DNA of 64,000 nt from Streptomyces sp. NBC_00414 (GTDB lineage Bacteria > Actinomycetota > Actinomycetes > Streptomycetales > Streptomycetaceae), in the NCBI RefSeq assembly GCF_036038375.1, contig NZ_CP107935.1:7192001-7256000 (forward strand), written 5' to 3'. The notes beneath the pieces are model-generated. The model was not told where the DNA came from. It ran no database searches and saw only the letters and a program-made list of their open reading frames with translations. The translations under genes were made by a program, and so were the position numbers. How positions within the stretch are numbered: the stretch's first letter is position 1; the number at the start of each line of letters is the position of its first letter. Of the stretch, positions 22,931 through 30,866 are shown piece by piece.

Positions 22931-23944
22931 CTACTGGCCCCTGGCGGCTGTCAGGCCCTGGATTCTGCTCAGGAAATTGATTCTTTGGTCCGAGGCGGAC
23001 TTCGGGGGGTCCAGGACCGCCTGGTTGGAGATGGACTCCAGGGTCAGGGACTGCTTGGGTTCGCCGGTCAGCAGGGCCTTGACGTCGACGTTGGTGACGT
23101 TGATGGGGACGCCCGGGGCCGCCGTCTGCTTCTGGTAGTGGCGGGTGGTGAAGAAGACCAGGGCGCCGCCGTCCGCGGTGCGCAGGCCCACCGGGGCGTA
23201 GTCACCGGACGCCAGCGGCTCGTCGATGTACTGCTGGGCGAGGCCCGGCCGGGCGGCGCTCTTCGCGCGGTCGGAGCGCCACTTGGTGGTGTGGGTGCCG
23301 GGCGCGAAGGCGCTGCCGCCGTCCTTGAGGTACGCCGTGTACTGCTGGGGGAGCTTTCCGGGGGCGATCGCCAGATCGGTCGCGTCCGCCGTGACCGGCC
23401 GGGCGAAACCGCCCTCGTCCTTCGCGAACTCCGGTATCTCCTTGGCGGAGGAGATCGTCAGATACGCGACCTGCCACACCTCGTCCGCGTCGCTCCGGGT
23501 GAACACCATCAGCCAACGGTCCTCGCCGCGCCCCTTGTTGGCCTTCGAGTCGGTGACGAACCAGCGCGGCCAGCCCGCCTTCGCGGGGATGCTGAACTCG
23601 GTGTCGGTCAGCTTGAGGGGCACGTAGTTCGGATTGCCGCCCGGCTGGTTCCTGCCGCCGGCCTTCAGCTTCGCCCCGTCGATGTCCCCGAGCGCGCCGG
23701 TGACCCGGTCCGCGTCCAGGGACGGGTCGTTGGCGCCGTTCGCCTTGTTGTAGGCGGTGGTGAAGTCCCGCAGAGCACGCGCGGCCTCGCTCTTCGTGGC
23801 CCCGGGGACGATCTCCCGCTCCCCGTGCACGACCACGCACCCGCTCGCCGTCACCGACAGCACGGTCACCGAGGCCGCCGTCAGCGCGCTCCGGCCAAGT
23901 CCGCGAAGCCCACGAGGCTTACGAGGGCTGCGATCCCTGCTCAT
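22931..23944 (-). CDS. Predicted lipoprotein of unknown function
   Basis: A 337-residue secreted protein with a basic n-region, a hydrophobic core and the lipobox VTASGC (Cys about residue 36), so it should be lipid-anchored outside. The remaining sequence (GATKSEAARALRDFTTAYNKANGAND, WLMVFTRSDADEVWQVAYLT, GLRTADGGALVFFTTRHYQKQ) suggests an NTF2-like or beta-rich double domain, but the family was not recognised with confidence. ATG 23944 is preceded by GAAGGA; a GTG at 23956 is possible. It lies downstream of efeU on the same strand with a 116-nt gap, but there is no direct evidence for a role in iron uptake. Confidence 0.82.
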   Translation of the reverse strand: MSRDRSPRKPRGLRGLGRSALTAASVTVLSVTASGCVVVHGEREIVPGATKSEAARALRDFTTAYNKANGANDPSLDADRVTGALGDIDGAKLKAGGRNQPGGNPNYVPLKLTDTEFSIPAKAGWPRWFVTDSKANKGRGEDRWLMVFTRSDADEVWQVAYLTISSAKEIPEFAKDEGGFARPVTADATDLAIAPGKLPQQYTAYLKDGGSAFAPGTHTTKWRSDRAKSAARPGLAQQYIDEPLASGDYAPVGLRTADGGALVFFTTRHYQKQTAAPGVPINVTNVDVKALLTGEPKQSLTLESISNQAVLDPPKSASDQRINFLSRIQGLTAARGQ

Positions 23945-24060
23945 CGAGTCCTTCACCTTCCCCGTCCCGATTCCCGGAGGCGAACCCTACCGGGACCGGG
24001 AAGCGCGCGGACGGCGGGTTCACGTACCGCGCCCCTCGGCGCCCCCTGTCCGTCCCGGTC

Positions 24061-24909
24061 TCAAGCCTCTTCGCGTACCGGAGCGGGCGACTCGGCCCGG
24101 CCCTTTCCTGACCGCGAGGGTGCCAGGAAGAACGCGAGCGTCGGCACCAGGTAGAGGACCCAGACGACGACCTGGACGACGGTCGGGTCGGGCTGGAAGT
24201 TGAAGATGCCCTTGAGGAGGGTGCCGTACCAGCTGTCCGGGGGGACGGTCTCGCTGATGTCGAAGGCCTTGTCGGTCAGGCCGGGCAGGAAGTCGGCCTC
24301 CTGGAGGTCGTGCACACCGTAGGCGAGGACACCCGCGGCGACGACGACCAGCATGCCGCCGGTCCAGGTGAAGAACTTGGCGAGGTTGATGCGGACCGTG
24401 CCCCGGTAGAAGAGATGGCCGAGCACGACCGCGGTCAGGATGCCCAGCAGCACGCCGATCAACGGGCCCTGGGTGCCGTCGTTGGAGGCGCGCACCGAAG
24501 CCCAGACGAACAGGGCCGTCTCCAGGCCCTCACGGCCCACCGCCAGGAAGGCGGTGGCGACCAGCGCTGCGGTGCCCATCTGCAGGGCCGCGTCGAGTCT
24601 GCCGTGCAGCTCGGCCTTCAGGTGGCGGGCGGTGCGCCGCATCCAGAAGACCATCCAGGTCACCAGGCAGACCGCGATGATCGACAGGGAGCCGCCGAGG
24701 GCCTCCTGCGCCTCGAACGTCAGCTCCTGGGAGCCGAATTCGAGGGCGAAGCCGAAGGCGAGGGCGAGCGTGACGGCGACGGCGATGCCGATCCAGATGG
24801 GCTTCAGGGCGTCCCGGCGGTCCGTCTTCACCAGGTAGGCGATGAGGATGCAGACCACGAGGCTGGCCTCTAGGCCCTCGCGCAGGCCGATCAGATAGTT
24901 GCCGAACAC
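24061..24909 (-). CDS. efeU: Iron permease EfeU (FTR1 family)
   Basis: A 282-residue membrane permease that moves iron into the cell. It has about seven hydrophobic helices and both FTR1 signatures: GLREGLEAS (residues 8-16) and VGREGLETA (about 123-131). The REGLE glutamates are the iron ligands. ATG 24909 is 3 nt after the efeB stop, so it is the last gene of an efeOBU-type operon repressed from the iron boxes at 27555-27588. The order O-B-U differs from E. coli UOB. Confidence 0.95.
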   Translation of the reverse strand: MFGNYLIGLREGLEASLVVCILIAYLVKTDRRDALKPIWIGIAVAVTLALAFGFALEFGSQELTFEAQEALGGSLSIIAVCLVTWMVFWMRRTARHLKAELHGRLDAALQMGTAALVATAFLAVGREGLETALFVWASVRASNDGTQGPLIGVLLGILTAVVLGHLFYRGTVRINLAKFFTWTGGMLVVVAAGVLAYGVHDLQEADFLPGLTDKAFDISETVPPDSWYGTLLKGIFNFQPDPTVVQVVVWVLYLVPTLAFFLAPSRSGKGRAESPAPVREEA

Positions 24910-24912
24910 GGC

Positions 24913-26322
24913 CTACGCCTCCTTGGGGTCGTGTGAATCGCCGGGGTTCTTGGCGAACAGCGTGCTGCCCCACCAGTCGTCCTTGTCGCGGACGCCGGGC
25001 GGGATCGCGAAGAGTGCTGAACCCACGTGCTGGATGTACTCGTTGAGGGCGTCGGCGGCCAGGCTGCGCTGGACCGGGATGAAGCCGGTGCGCACATCGC
25101 GCTGGTAGGCGAGGAAGAACAGGCCCGCGTCGAGGCGGCCGAGTCCGTCGGTGCCGTCGGTGAAGGAGTAGCCGCGGCGCAGGAGGGTGGCCCCGGCGTT
25201 GGTGTCGGGGTGGGCGAGGCGGACGTGCGCGTCGGGCAGCATCGCCTTGAGGAACGGCTTGTCGCGCTCCTTGGCCTTCCCGACGGGGGCGCCCTCGCCC
25301 TTGTCGCGGCCGAAGATGTCCTCCTGCTCCTGCAGCGAGGTGCGGTCCCAGGTCTCGATGTTCATGCGGATGCGCCGGGCCACCAGGTACGAGCCCCCGG
25401 CCATCCAGGCCGAGTCCGCGTCGGTGTCCTTCTCCTCGACCCACACGAATTTCTTCAGACGGTCGGTCTCGGTCCCCGCGATGTTGCGGGTGCCGTCCTT
25501 GAAGCCCATGAGGTTACGGGGGGTCTGGGCGTCCGGGGTCGTCGAGGAGGTCTTGCCGAAGCCCAGCTGGGACCAGCGGATGACGACCTTGCCGAAGCCG
25601 ATGCGGGCCAGGTTGCGGATCGCGTGCACGGCGATCTGCGGGTCGTCGGCGCAGGCCTGGACGCACAGGTCACCGCCGCTGCGGTTCCTGTCGAGGTTGT
25701 CGCCGGCGAACCTGGGCAGGTCGACGAGGGCTTCGGGGCGCCGGTCGGCGAGGTCGAACTTCTCGAAGAGGGAGGGGCCGAAGCCGAGGGTGAGGGTCAG
25801 CCGGGACGGTGTCAGGCCCAGCGCCTCCCCGGTGTCGTCCGGTGGCGCCTCGGCGAGTCCGCCGTACGCGCCCTCGCCGACCGCCTGCCCGGCGGTCATC
25901 CGCCGGGCCGCCGCGGTCCAGTCCTTCAGCAGCTGGACGAACGCGGCCCGGTCGGTGGTCTTCACGTCGAAGGCGGCGAAGTGCAGCCGGTCCTGCACCG
26001 GGGTGGCGATGCCCGCCTGGTGGTGGCCGTGGAAGGCGACCGCGCCGCCCTCCCCGGCCGCGCCCGGTTCGTCGTCGCCGGAGCGGGCCACCGCCACCGC
26101 GCCACCGGCCACGGCCGCACCGAGCGCGAGTCCGGCACCGCCCCAGCCGATCAGCGCACGCCGCGACGGGGCGCCCGACGCGCTTCCCCCGGCCGACGCG
26201 CTTCCCCCGGCCGGCACGGTTTCCCCGGCCGAGACGGTTTCCCCGGCCGAGACGGTTTCCCCGGCCGGGGTGGCGGGTTCGGGCGCCGCGGCGTGTTCGG
26301 CTTCGGCAGGCGTGTCCGTCAT
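24913..26322 (-). CDS. efeB: Deferrochelatase/dye-decolorising peroxidase EfeB, Tat-secreted
   Basis: Secreted DyP-type heme peroxidase of 469 residues. In the EfeUOB system it helps release or oxidise iron for the permease. The Tat signal SRRALIGWGGAGLALGAAVAGG lies at about 52-73. It is preceded by a long n-region of AGETVS/AGGSAS repeats. The DyP motif GFKDGTRNI carries the distal Asp, and PDAHVRLAHP carries the proximal His. Codons 15-50 are encoded by an 18-bp-type tandem repeat. The gap to efeO is 9 nt. Confidence 0.95.
   Translation of the reverse strand: MTDTPAEAEHAAAPEPATPAGETVSAGETVSAGETVPAGGSASAGGSASGAPSRRALIGWGGAGLALGAAVAGGAVAVARSGDDEPGAAGEGGAVAFHGHHQAGIATPVQDRLHFAAFDVKTTDRAAFVQLLKDWTAAARRMTAGQAVGEGAYGGLAEAPPDDTGEALGLTPSRLTLTLGFGPSLFEKFDLADRRPEALVDLPRFAGDNLDRNRSGGDLCVQACADDPQIAVHAIRNLARIGFGKVVIRWSQLGFGKTSSTTPDAQTPRNLMGFKDGTRNIAGTETDRLKKFVWVEEKDTDADSAWMAGGSYLVARRIRMNIETWDRTSLQEQEDIFGRDKGEGAPVGKAKERDKPFLKAMLPDAHVRLAHPDTNAGATLLRRGYSFTDGTDGLGRLDAGLFFLAYQRDVRTGFIPVQRSLAADALNEYIQHVGSALFAIPPGVRDKDDWWGSTLFAKNPGDSHDPKEA
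26185..26270. repeat. Tandem repeat in the efeB n-region
   Basis: Units of about 15-18 bp of the form TTTCCCCGGCCGAGACGG recur five times. They encode repeated Ala-Gly-Glu-Thr-Val-Ser or Ala-Gly-Gly-Ser-Ala-Ser ahead of the Tat motif. Confidence 0.75.
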
Positions 26323-26331
26323 GGCCGTTCC

Positions 26332-27492
26332 CTACTTCGTGGCGACGACGGCGGCGGCGAGCTTCGACAGCGGCTCGGCGAGCGCGTTCACCGCGTCCGA
26401 GAGTTCCTTCTGGTCCGCCTTGGAGACCTTGTCGTAGGAGGTGAACTCGTACGAGGTCTTGTCCTTGCGGTAGGTGTCCAGCAGGGTGTCGAGCGCCGCG
26501 AACTGCTTGTCCAGCTCGGTGACCAGCGCCGCGTCGTTCTCCTTCGCGACCGGCTTCAGCAGCTCGTACGACTTCTCGGCGCCCTCGACGTTCGCCTTGA
26601 AGTCGACCAGGTCGGTGTGCGAGTAACGCTCCTCCTCGCCGGTGACCTTGCCGGTGGCGACCTCGTCGAGGAGTTCCTTGGCGCCGTTGGCCATGGAGGT
26701 CGGGGTGATCTCCGCCTTGCCGACGCGGTTCTGCCAGTCGGTGAGGTCCTTGATCAGCTGGTCGGCGAGCTTCGAGTCCCGGTCGGTGAGCTTCTTGTCC
26801 TTCCACAGCGAGCGCTCCAGGCGGTGCCAGCCGGTCCAGTCCTTCTCCAGGTCCTGGCCCTCCTCCAGACCGTCCTCGCGCAGGTCGACCTTCGGGTCGA
26901 TGTCACCGAACGACTCGGCGACCGGCTCGGTGCGCTCCCAGCCGATGCGCGAGGTGGCGTAGGCCTTCTTCGCGGCCTCGATGTCACCGGCCTTGACGGC
27001 GTCCGTGAACACCTTTGCCTTGGGCAGCGTCTCGTCGGCCTGCTCCTGCGCGTACTGCCGGTAGGAGGCGACCGCCGCGTCCAGGCGCGGATCGCGCTTC
27101 GCGGCCTTGCCGCCGCCGGTGACCGTGACGTCCTGCCGGATGCCCTTGCCCTTCATGCCGGGCTTGCACGCGATCCGGTAGTCGCCGGCCTTCACCTCGG
27201 CGGTGACCTTCTGGCGGGTGCCGGGGCCGATGTTCTCGCGCTCGGTGACGATCCGGTCGTCCGGGAACAGCAGGTAGACCTCGGTGACCTTGGAGCCCTT
27301 GTTGGTCACGTCCATCTGCACGTGCCCGGCCGGGAACTCCGTCTTCGACACCTCGCACTTGGTGTCCGTGGCCGTCACCTCGACGACGTGGTCCTCGCTC
27401 GACGCGTCGCTCTTCTCGGTGCAACCCGTGACAGCGGCCAGCGCCGCCGCGGTCGCGGCAGCGGTGACGACGGAGAGTCGGACGGCTCGCAT
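26332..27492 (-). CDS. efeO: Iron-uptake lipoprotein EfeO (cupredoxin plus imelysin/M75 domain)
   Basis: Exported 386-residue iron-binding component. Lipobox AAVTGC gives a lipid anchor (Cys about 24). An N-terminal cupredoxin-like domain (about 35-125, KCEVSKTEFPAGHVQMDVTNKG and DYRIACKPGMKG) precedes the imelysin/peptidase-M75 domain, with the HxxE-type ligand motif GWHRLERSLW. ATG 27492 begins the signal peptide. Two iron boxes lie 63-96 nt upstream, so this gene leads the operon efeO-efeB-efeU. It hands iron to EfeU. Confidence 0.95.
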   Translation of the reverse strand: MRAVRLSVVTAAATAAALAAVTGCTEKSDASSEDHVVEVTATDTKCEVSKTEFPAGHVQMDVTNKGSKVTEVYLLFPDDRIVTERENIGPGTRQKVTAEVKAGDYRIACKPGMKGKGIRQDVTVTGGGKAAKRDPRLDAAVASYRQYAQEQADETLPKAKVFTDAVKAGDIEAAKKAYATSRIGWERTEPVAESFGDIDPKVDLREDGLEEGQDLEKDWTGWHRLERSLWKDKKLTDRDSKLADQLIKDLTDWQNRVGKAEITPTSMANGAKELLDEVATGKVTGEEERYSHTDLVDFKANVEGAEKSYELLKPVAKENDAALVTELDKQFAALDTLLDTYRKDKTSYEFTSYDKVSKADQKELSDAVNALAEPLSKLAAAVVATK

Positions 27493-27554
27493 ACAGGCTC
27501 CAAGAGGGTCACAGGTCACAAGTCACAGGGCACAGGAAAAGCACAGGTACGGGG

Positions 27555-27588
27555 TGAGGCTTGCCTAACTTATCTGAGGCTTACCTGA
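27555..27588. promoter_or_regulatory. Tandem iron boxes (DmdR/IdeR-like) upstream of efeO
   Basis: TGAGGCTTGCCTAA (27555-27568) and TGAGGCTTACCTGA (27575-27588) fit the DtxR-family half-site arrangement TTAGG-N4-CCTAA and are spaced 20 bp apart, on one face of the helix. Iron-dependent repression of efeOBU is inferred. Confidence 0.8.
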
Positions 27589-27690
27589 CTGAAAGCCGCC
27601 CGTCCAGTGATTCAGCTCTCATGGGCGTCGTACGGGCACGGCCCGGTCACGGAGGGGCTATCCACCCCCCACGTAACGGTCAAAGACGGG

Positions 27691-28527
27691 TCAAGAACCC
27701 CTGACAGGGGCCACCATGACCCCACCTGTGCGCGGGTGGGGGAACACCTCGACCGGCTGTTTGTAGACGTCCGAAAGCAGTCGGTCGGTGAAGACCTCCG
27801 CAGGCGCCCCGTCGGCCACCGTGCGCCCGGCGCACAGGATCACCACCCGGTGCGCGTAGGCGGCCGCGAGACCCAGATCGTGCAACACCACGACCACCGC
27901 GTCCCCTTCGTGCGCCCTTTCGCGGCAGACCCGCAGCACCAGCTCCTGGTGTCTGAGGTCCAGCGCGGCCGTCGGCTCGTCGAGCAGCAGCAGCCGGGCG
28001 CGCTGGGCGAGCACCCGGGCGAGCGCGACCCTGGCCCGTTCGCCGCCGCTGAGCGCCGAGAAGGGCCGGCCCGCGAACCCGGAGACCTCGGTGGCCGCCA
28101 TGGCCGCGGCCACCGCCGCGTCGTCCTGATCATCCTCGGGCAGCCCGGCCCAGGGCGCCCGCCCCATCCGTACGACCTCCTCGACCGGGAAGGGGAAGGA
28201 GAGCGAGGCGGACTGGGGGAGCACCGCCCGGCGCAGGGCCAGTTCGTGCGCCGACCAGTCGGACACCGGGCGCCCATGGACCCGTACGACACCGTCGGCG
28301 GCCGGGAGGTCGGCGGCGAGCGCGCCCAACAGGGTGGATTTTCCCGCCCCGTTGGGGCCGACCAGTGCCAGTACCTCGCCCGCGCGGGCCTCGACGTCCA
28401 CGCCGGACAGCACCTCGCGTGCGCCGAGCCGGACGTGCAGGGCCTGCGCCTCGGCGAGCACGTCGCCGGGGGCCACGGGCCCGGGAGGCGCGGCCCTCGT
28501 ACGAAGCCACCCCGATCGCTTCCTCAT
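27691..28527 (-). CDS. hmuV: Heme ABC transporter ATP-binding protein HmuV
   Basis: A 278-residue ATPase that drives heme import. Walker A GPNGAGKST is at 57-65, the signature LSGGERAR near 159-166, Walker B LLLLDEPTAALD near 179-190, and the switch His is in VLHDLG. The tail VYKQPVEVFPHPRTGGVMVAPVR is typical of HmuV. ATG 28527 overlaps the permease stop as ATGA, showing translational coupling. It is the last gene of hmuTUV. Confidence 0.94.
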   Translation of the reverse strand: MRKRSGWLRTRAAPPGPVAPGDVLAEAQALHVRLGAREVLSGVDVEARAGEVLALVGPNGAGKSTLLGALAADLPAADGVVRVHGRPVSDWSAHELALRRAVLPQSASLSFPFPVEEVVRMGRAPWAGLPEDDQDDAAVAAAMAATEVSGFAGRPFSALSGGERARVALARVLAQRARLLLLDEPTAALDLRHQELVLRVCRERAHEGDAVVVVLHDLGLAAAYAHRVVILCAGRTVADGAPAEVFTDRLLSDVYKQPVEVFPHPRTGGVMVAPVRGS

Positions 28528-29615
28528 GCCCAGCCTCCCTGCCTGCGACGGGTCCTGCGCAGCAGCCAGAAGAAGAACGGGCTGCCGAAGAGAGCGGTCA
28601 GCACACCGAGCGGCAGCTCGGCGGGCTCGGCGACGGTACGCGCCGCCAGGTCGCCCGCGAGCAGGACCACCGCCCCGCCCAGCGCGCTGCCGGGCAGGAG
28701 GAAACGGTGGCCGGGGCCCGCCGCCATGCGCAGCAGATGCGGCACGACGAGTCCCACGAAGCCGATGACACCGGAGACGCTCACGGCCGCGGCCGTCAGC
28801 AGCGCGACGACCAGGACCAGCACGACGCGGAGCCGTTCGACGTCCACGCCCAGGTGCCGGGCCGGGCGCTCGCCGAGCGCCAACAGGTCCAACTTGCGGG
28901 AGTACAACGGGGCGACGGCCAGACCGACCGCCGCGCACGGCAGCACCGCCAGCACCTTCGGCCAGGTCGCCTGGGAGAGCGAGCCGAGCTGCCAGAAGGT
29001 GATCTGGTTCACCGCCGCGGTGTCCGCCAGGAAGATGAACAGGCCGATCAGCGCGCCCGCGAAGGCGTTCACCGCGATACCGGTGAGGATCAGCGTCACG
29101 ACCTCCGTACGGCCGCCCGAGCGGGACATCGAGTACACGAGCAGCGCCGTGCCGAGACCCGAGACGAAGGCGAAGGCCGGGACCGTCCAGGTGCCGAGGA
29201 AGCCCAGACCGAGCGAGATCGCGGCGACCGCGCCGACCGCCGCGCCCGACGAGACACCGATGACCCCCGGTTCGGCGAGCGGATTGCCGAACACGCCCTG
29301 CATCAGCGCGCCCGCGCAGCCCAGTGAGGCACCGACGAGCAGCGCGAGCACGATCCGCGGGAAGCGCACGTTCCACAGCACGGACTCAGGGACCCGGTCC
29401 AGTTCGCCGCCGCCGAGGCCCGCCCGGTGCGCGATGGAGGAGAGGACGTCACCGGGCGGGATCTCGTACGCGCCGAGTCCGGCGGAGGCGAGGGTGAGCA
29501 GCAGGAGAAGGACGGCCAGGGCGACCGTGAGCAGCCAGGGGGCACCGCGGCGGGGCCGCGCGGGAAGCCCGCCGACAGGAGGGGCCTGGGGAACGGCCTT
29601 GTCGGTCACGCTCAC
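28524..29615 (-). CDS. hmuU: Heme ABC transporter permease HmuU (FecCD family)
   Basis: A 363-residue, roughly ten-helix permease of the FecCD/BtuC type, forming the membrane channel for heme. Diagnostic parts are RFPRIVLALLVGASLGCAGALMQGVFGNPLAEPGVIGVSSGA and GVIGFVGLVVPHLLRMAAGPGHRFLLPGSAL. ATG 29615 overlaps the hmuT stop by 4 nt and its own stop overlaps hmuV, so the three genes are tightly coupled. Confidence 0.95.
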   Translation of the reverse strand: MSVTDKAVPQAPPVGGLPARPRRGAPWLLTVALAVLLLLLTLASAGLGAYEIPPGDVLSSIAHRAGLGGGELDRVPESVLWNVRFPRIVLALLVGASLGCAGALMQGVFGNPLAEPGVIGVSSGAAVGAVAAISLGLGFLGTWTVPAFAFVSGLGTALLVYSMSRSGGRTEVVTLILTGIAVNAFAGALIGLFIFLADTAAVNQITFWQLGSLSQATWPKVLAVLPCAAVGLAVAPLYSRKLDLLALGERPARHLGVDVERLRVVLVLVVALLTAAAVSVSGVIGFVGLVVPHLLRMAAGPGHRFLLPGSALGGAVVLLAGDLAARTVAEPAELPLGVLTALFGSPFFFWLLRRTRRRQGGWA

Positions 29616-30604
29616 TTCGTGTCCCCGTACAACTGGCCCACGATGGACTTCAGTACGGCGTCCGTGCGGGGGCCGTAGTTGAGGAGGACGCCGTCCTCGA
29701 TCGAGACGACCCGGCGGTCCATCCCGGCCGGGGTCTGGGCGACGCCCGGGATCTTGACGAGGCCGTCGATGCCGCCGACGGACTCAAGTCCCTTGGACAT
29801 GACGAGGATCGCGTCGGGGGCGGCCTGGGCGAGGGCTTCGGTGGTGATCGCGGTGAAGTCCTTCTTCAGGCCGGACTCGGCGCCCGCGTCCACCGCGCCC
29901 GCCGCTTCGAGCAGCGAGGTCGCCCCCGAGCCCTTGCCGCCGATCAGATAGACGGACGCGGAGCCGCGGAGGTAGAGAAAGGCGACACGCGGTGCGTCAT
30001 CGGTCTTCTTCGCACTCGGAACGTCCTTGCGCACGGCGGCGATCCGCTCCTCGGAGCGCTTCGTGAGCTCCTTGCCCGCGGCCGGTACGCCGAGCGCGCG
30101 GGCCACCGCCTCGATGCGCGGGCCCACGTCGTCGAGGCCCTGCGCCGGGTCGACGACGAGGACGGGTATGCCCGCGTCGCGGATCTGGCCCATCGCCTCG
30201 GCGGGCCCGGTGGTGGCTTCCGCGAGCACCAGATCGGGCTTGAGGGACAGCACGCTCTCCGCGGAGACGTCGTGGTTGCGGGTGACCACCGGCAGTTTCT
30301 CCGCCTGGGCGAAGGTGGCGGTGATGTCACGGGCGACGACACGGTCGCCGAGGCCGAGGGTGAAGACGATCTCGCTGAGGCTGCCGGAGAGCGGAACGAT
30401 GCGTTCGGCGTCCTCGACCGTCACCTCACGGCCGTCGGACGAGCGCACGGTGACCGGAAGCCGAGGCTCCGGCGTGTCCGAGAGGGGCTCGACCCGATCC
30501 GCGGCGGCGCGGGCCCTCGTGTCCGGCGCGGCTGTCCCCTCATGGGAGGCGCACCCCGCCACCACAAGCACCGCAAGCAGTGCACCCGCCACTCGTGTCC
30601 GCAT
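29612..30604 (-). CDS. hmuT: Heme-binding lipoprotein HmuT
   Basis: The extracellular substrate-binding lipoprotein (330 residues) of the heme importer. Signal MRTRVAGALLAVLVVAGC has the lipobox VVAGC with Cys18. Two lobes of the class III binding fold follow: IVPLSGSLSEIVFTLGLGDRVVARD and the C-terminal lobe from VAFLYLRGSASVYLIGG. A possible heme ligand Tyr is in that second segment. ATG 30604 was selected for the lipoprotein signal; the 88 in-frame codons before it lie in the promoter. The iron box at 30794-30812 is 190 nt away, with one intergenic repeat between. Confidence 0.93.
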   Translation of the reverse strand: MRTRVAGALLAVLVVAGCASHEGTAAPDTRARAAADRVEPLSDTPEPRLPVTVRSSDGREVTVEDAERIVPLSGSLSEIVFTLGLGDRVVARDITATFAQAEKLPVVTRNHDVSAESVLSLKPDLVLAEATTGPAEAMGQIRDAGIPVLVVDPAQGLDDVGPRIEAVARALGVPAAGKELTKRSEERIAAVRKDVPSAKKTDDAPRVAFLYLRGSASVYLIGGKGSGATSLLEAAGAVDAGAESGLKKDFTAITTEALAQAAPDAILVMSKGLESVGGIDGLVKIPGVAQTPAGMDRRVVSIEDGVLLNYGPRTDAVLKSIVGQLYGDTK

Positions 30605-30685
30605 GCGTCGCACGGTCGTGTAGTCCCTTTCGCGTCGCTGGTCGGGCGCTGCACCGGCAGGGCTCGGCCAACTGTCTTTGCCTGT

Positions 30686-30705
30686 GGGGGCGCGGGGAAC
30701 TGCGC
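30686..30705 (-). repeat. Single repeat copy inside the hmuT upstream region
   Basis: GGGGGCGCGGGGAACTGCGC is the reverse form of the common intergenic element with two changes. It lies between the iron box and the hmuT start, where most copies in this window are at gene 3' ends. Confidence 0.8.
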
Positions 30706-30793
30706 GACCGGCCACGACGAACGGGCGGCCGACGAACAACCCCCGTCCCCCCTTCTGTCTCATCCAACGCTTCCCGTCCCGGCGGGCATAGCT

Positions 30794-30812
30794 TAGGTTA
30801 GCCTTACCTTTC
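30794..30812. promoter_or_regulatory. Iron box between divergent hmuT and htaA genes
   Basis: TTAGGTTAGCCTTACCTTT closely matches the 19-bp DtxR/IdeR/DmdR consensus TTAGGTTAGGCTAACCTAA. It is 55 nt before the HtaA start and 190 nt before HmuT, and could repress both directions. Confidence 0.87.
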
Positions 30813-30866
30813 TCGCCAGGAAGCGCCACACGGCATCCGGCCAGATCCACCCGCCCCGGAGGACAC

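Noticed and set aside
22931..23944. Fourth component of the efe iron operon
   Set aside because: It is on the same strand but 116 bp beyond efeU with no metal-binding motif; co-function is not supported.
25027..27588. 853-residue plus-strand frame across efeB and efeO
   Set aside because: Antisense shadow caused by high GC third positions; the efe genes on the other strand carry all motifs and the iron boxes.
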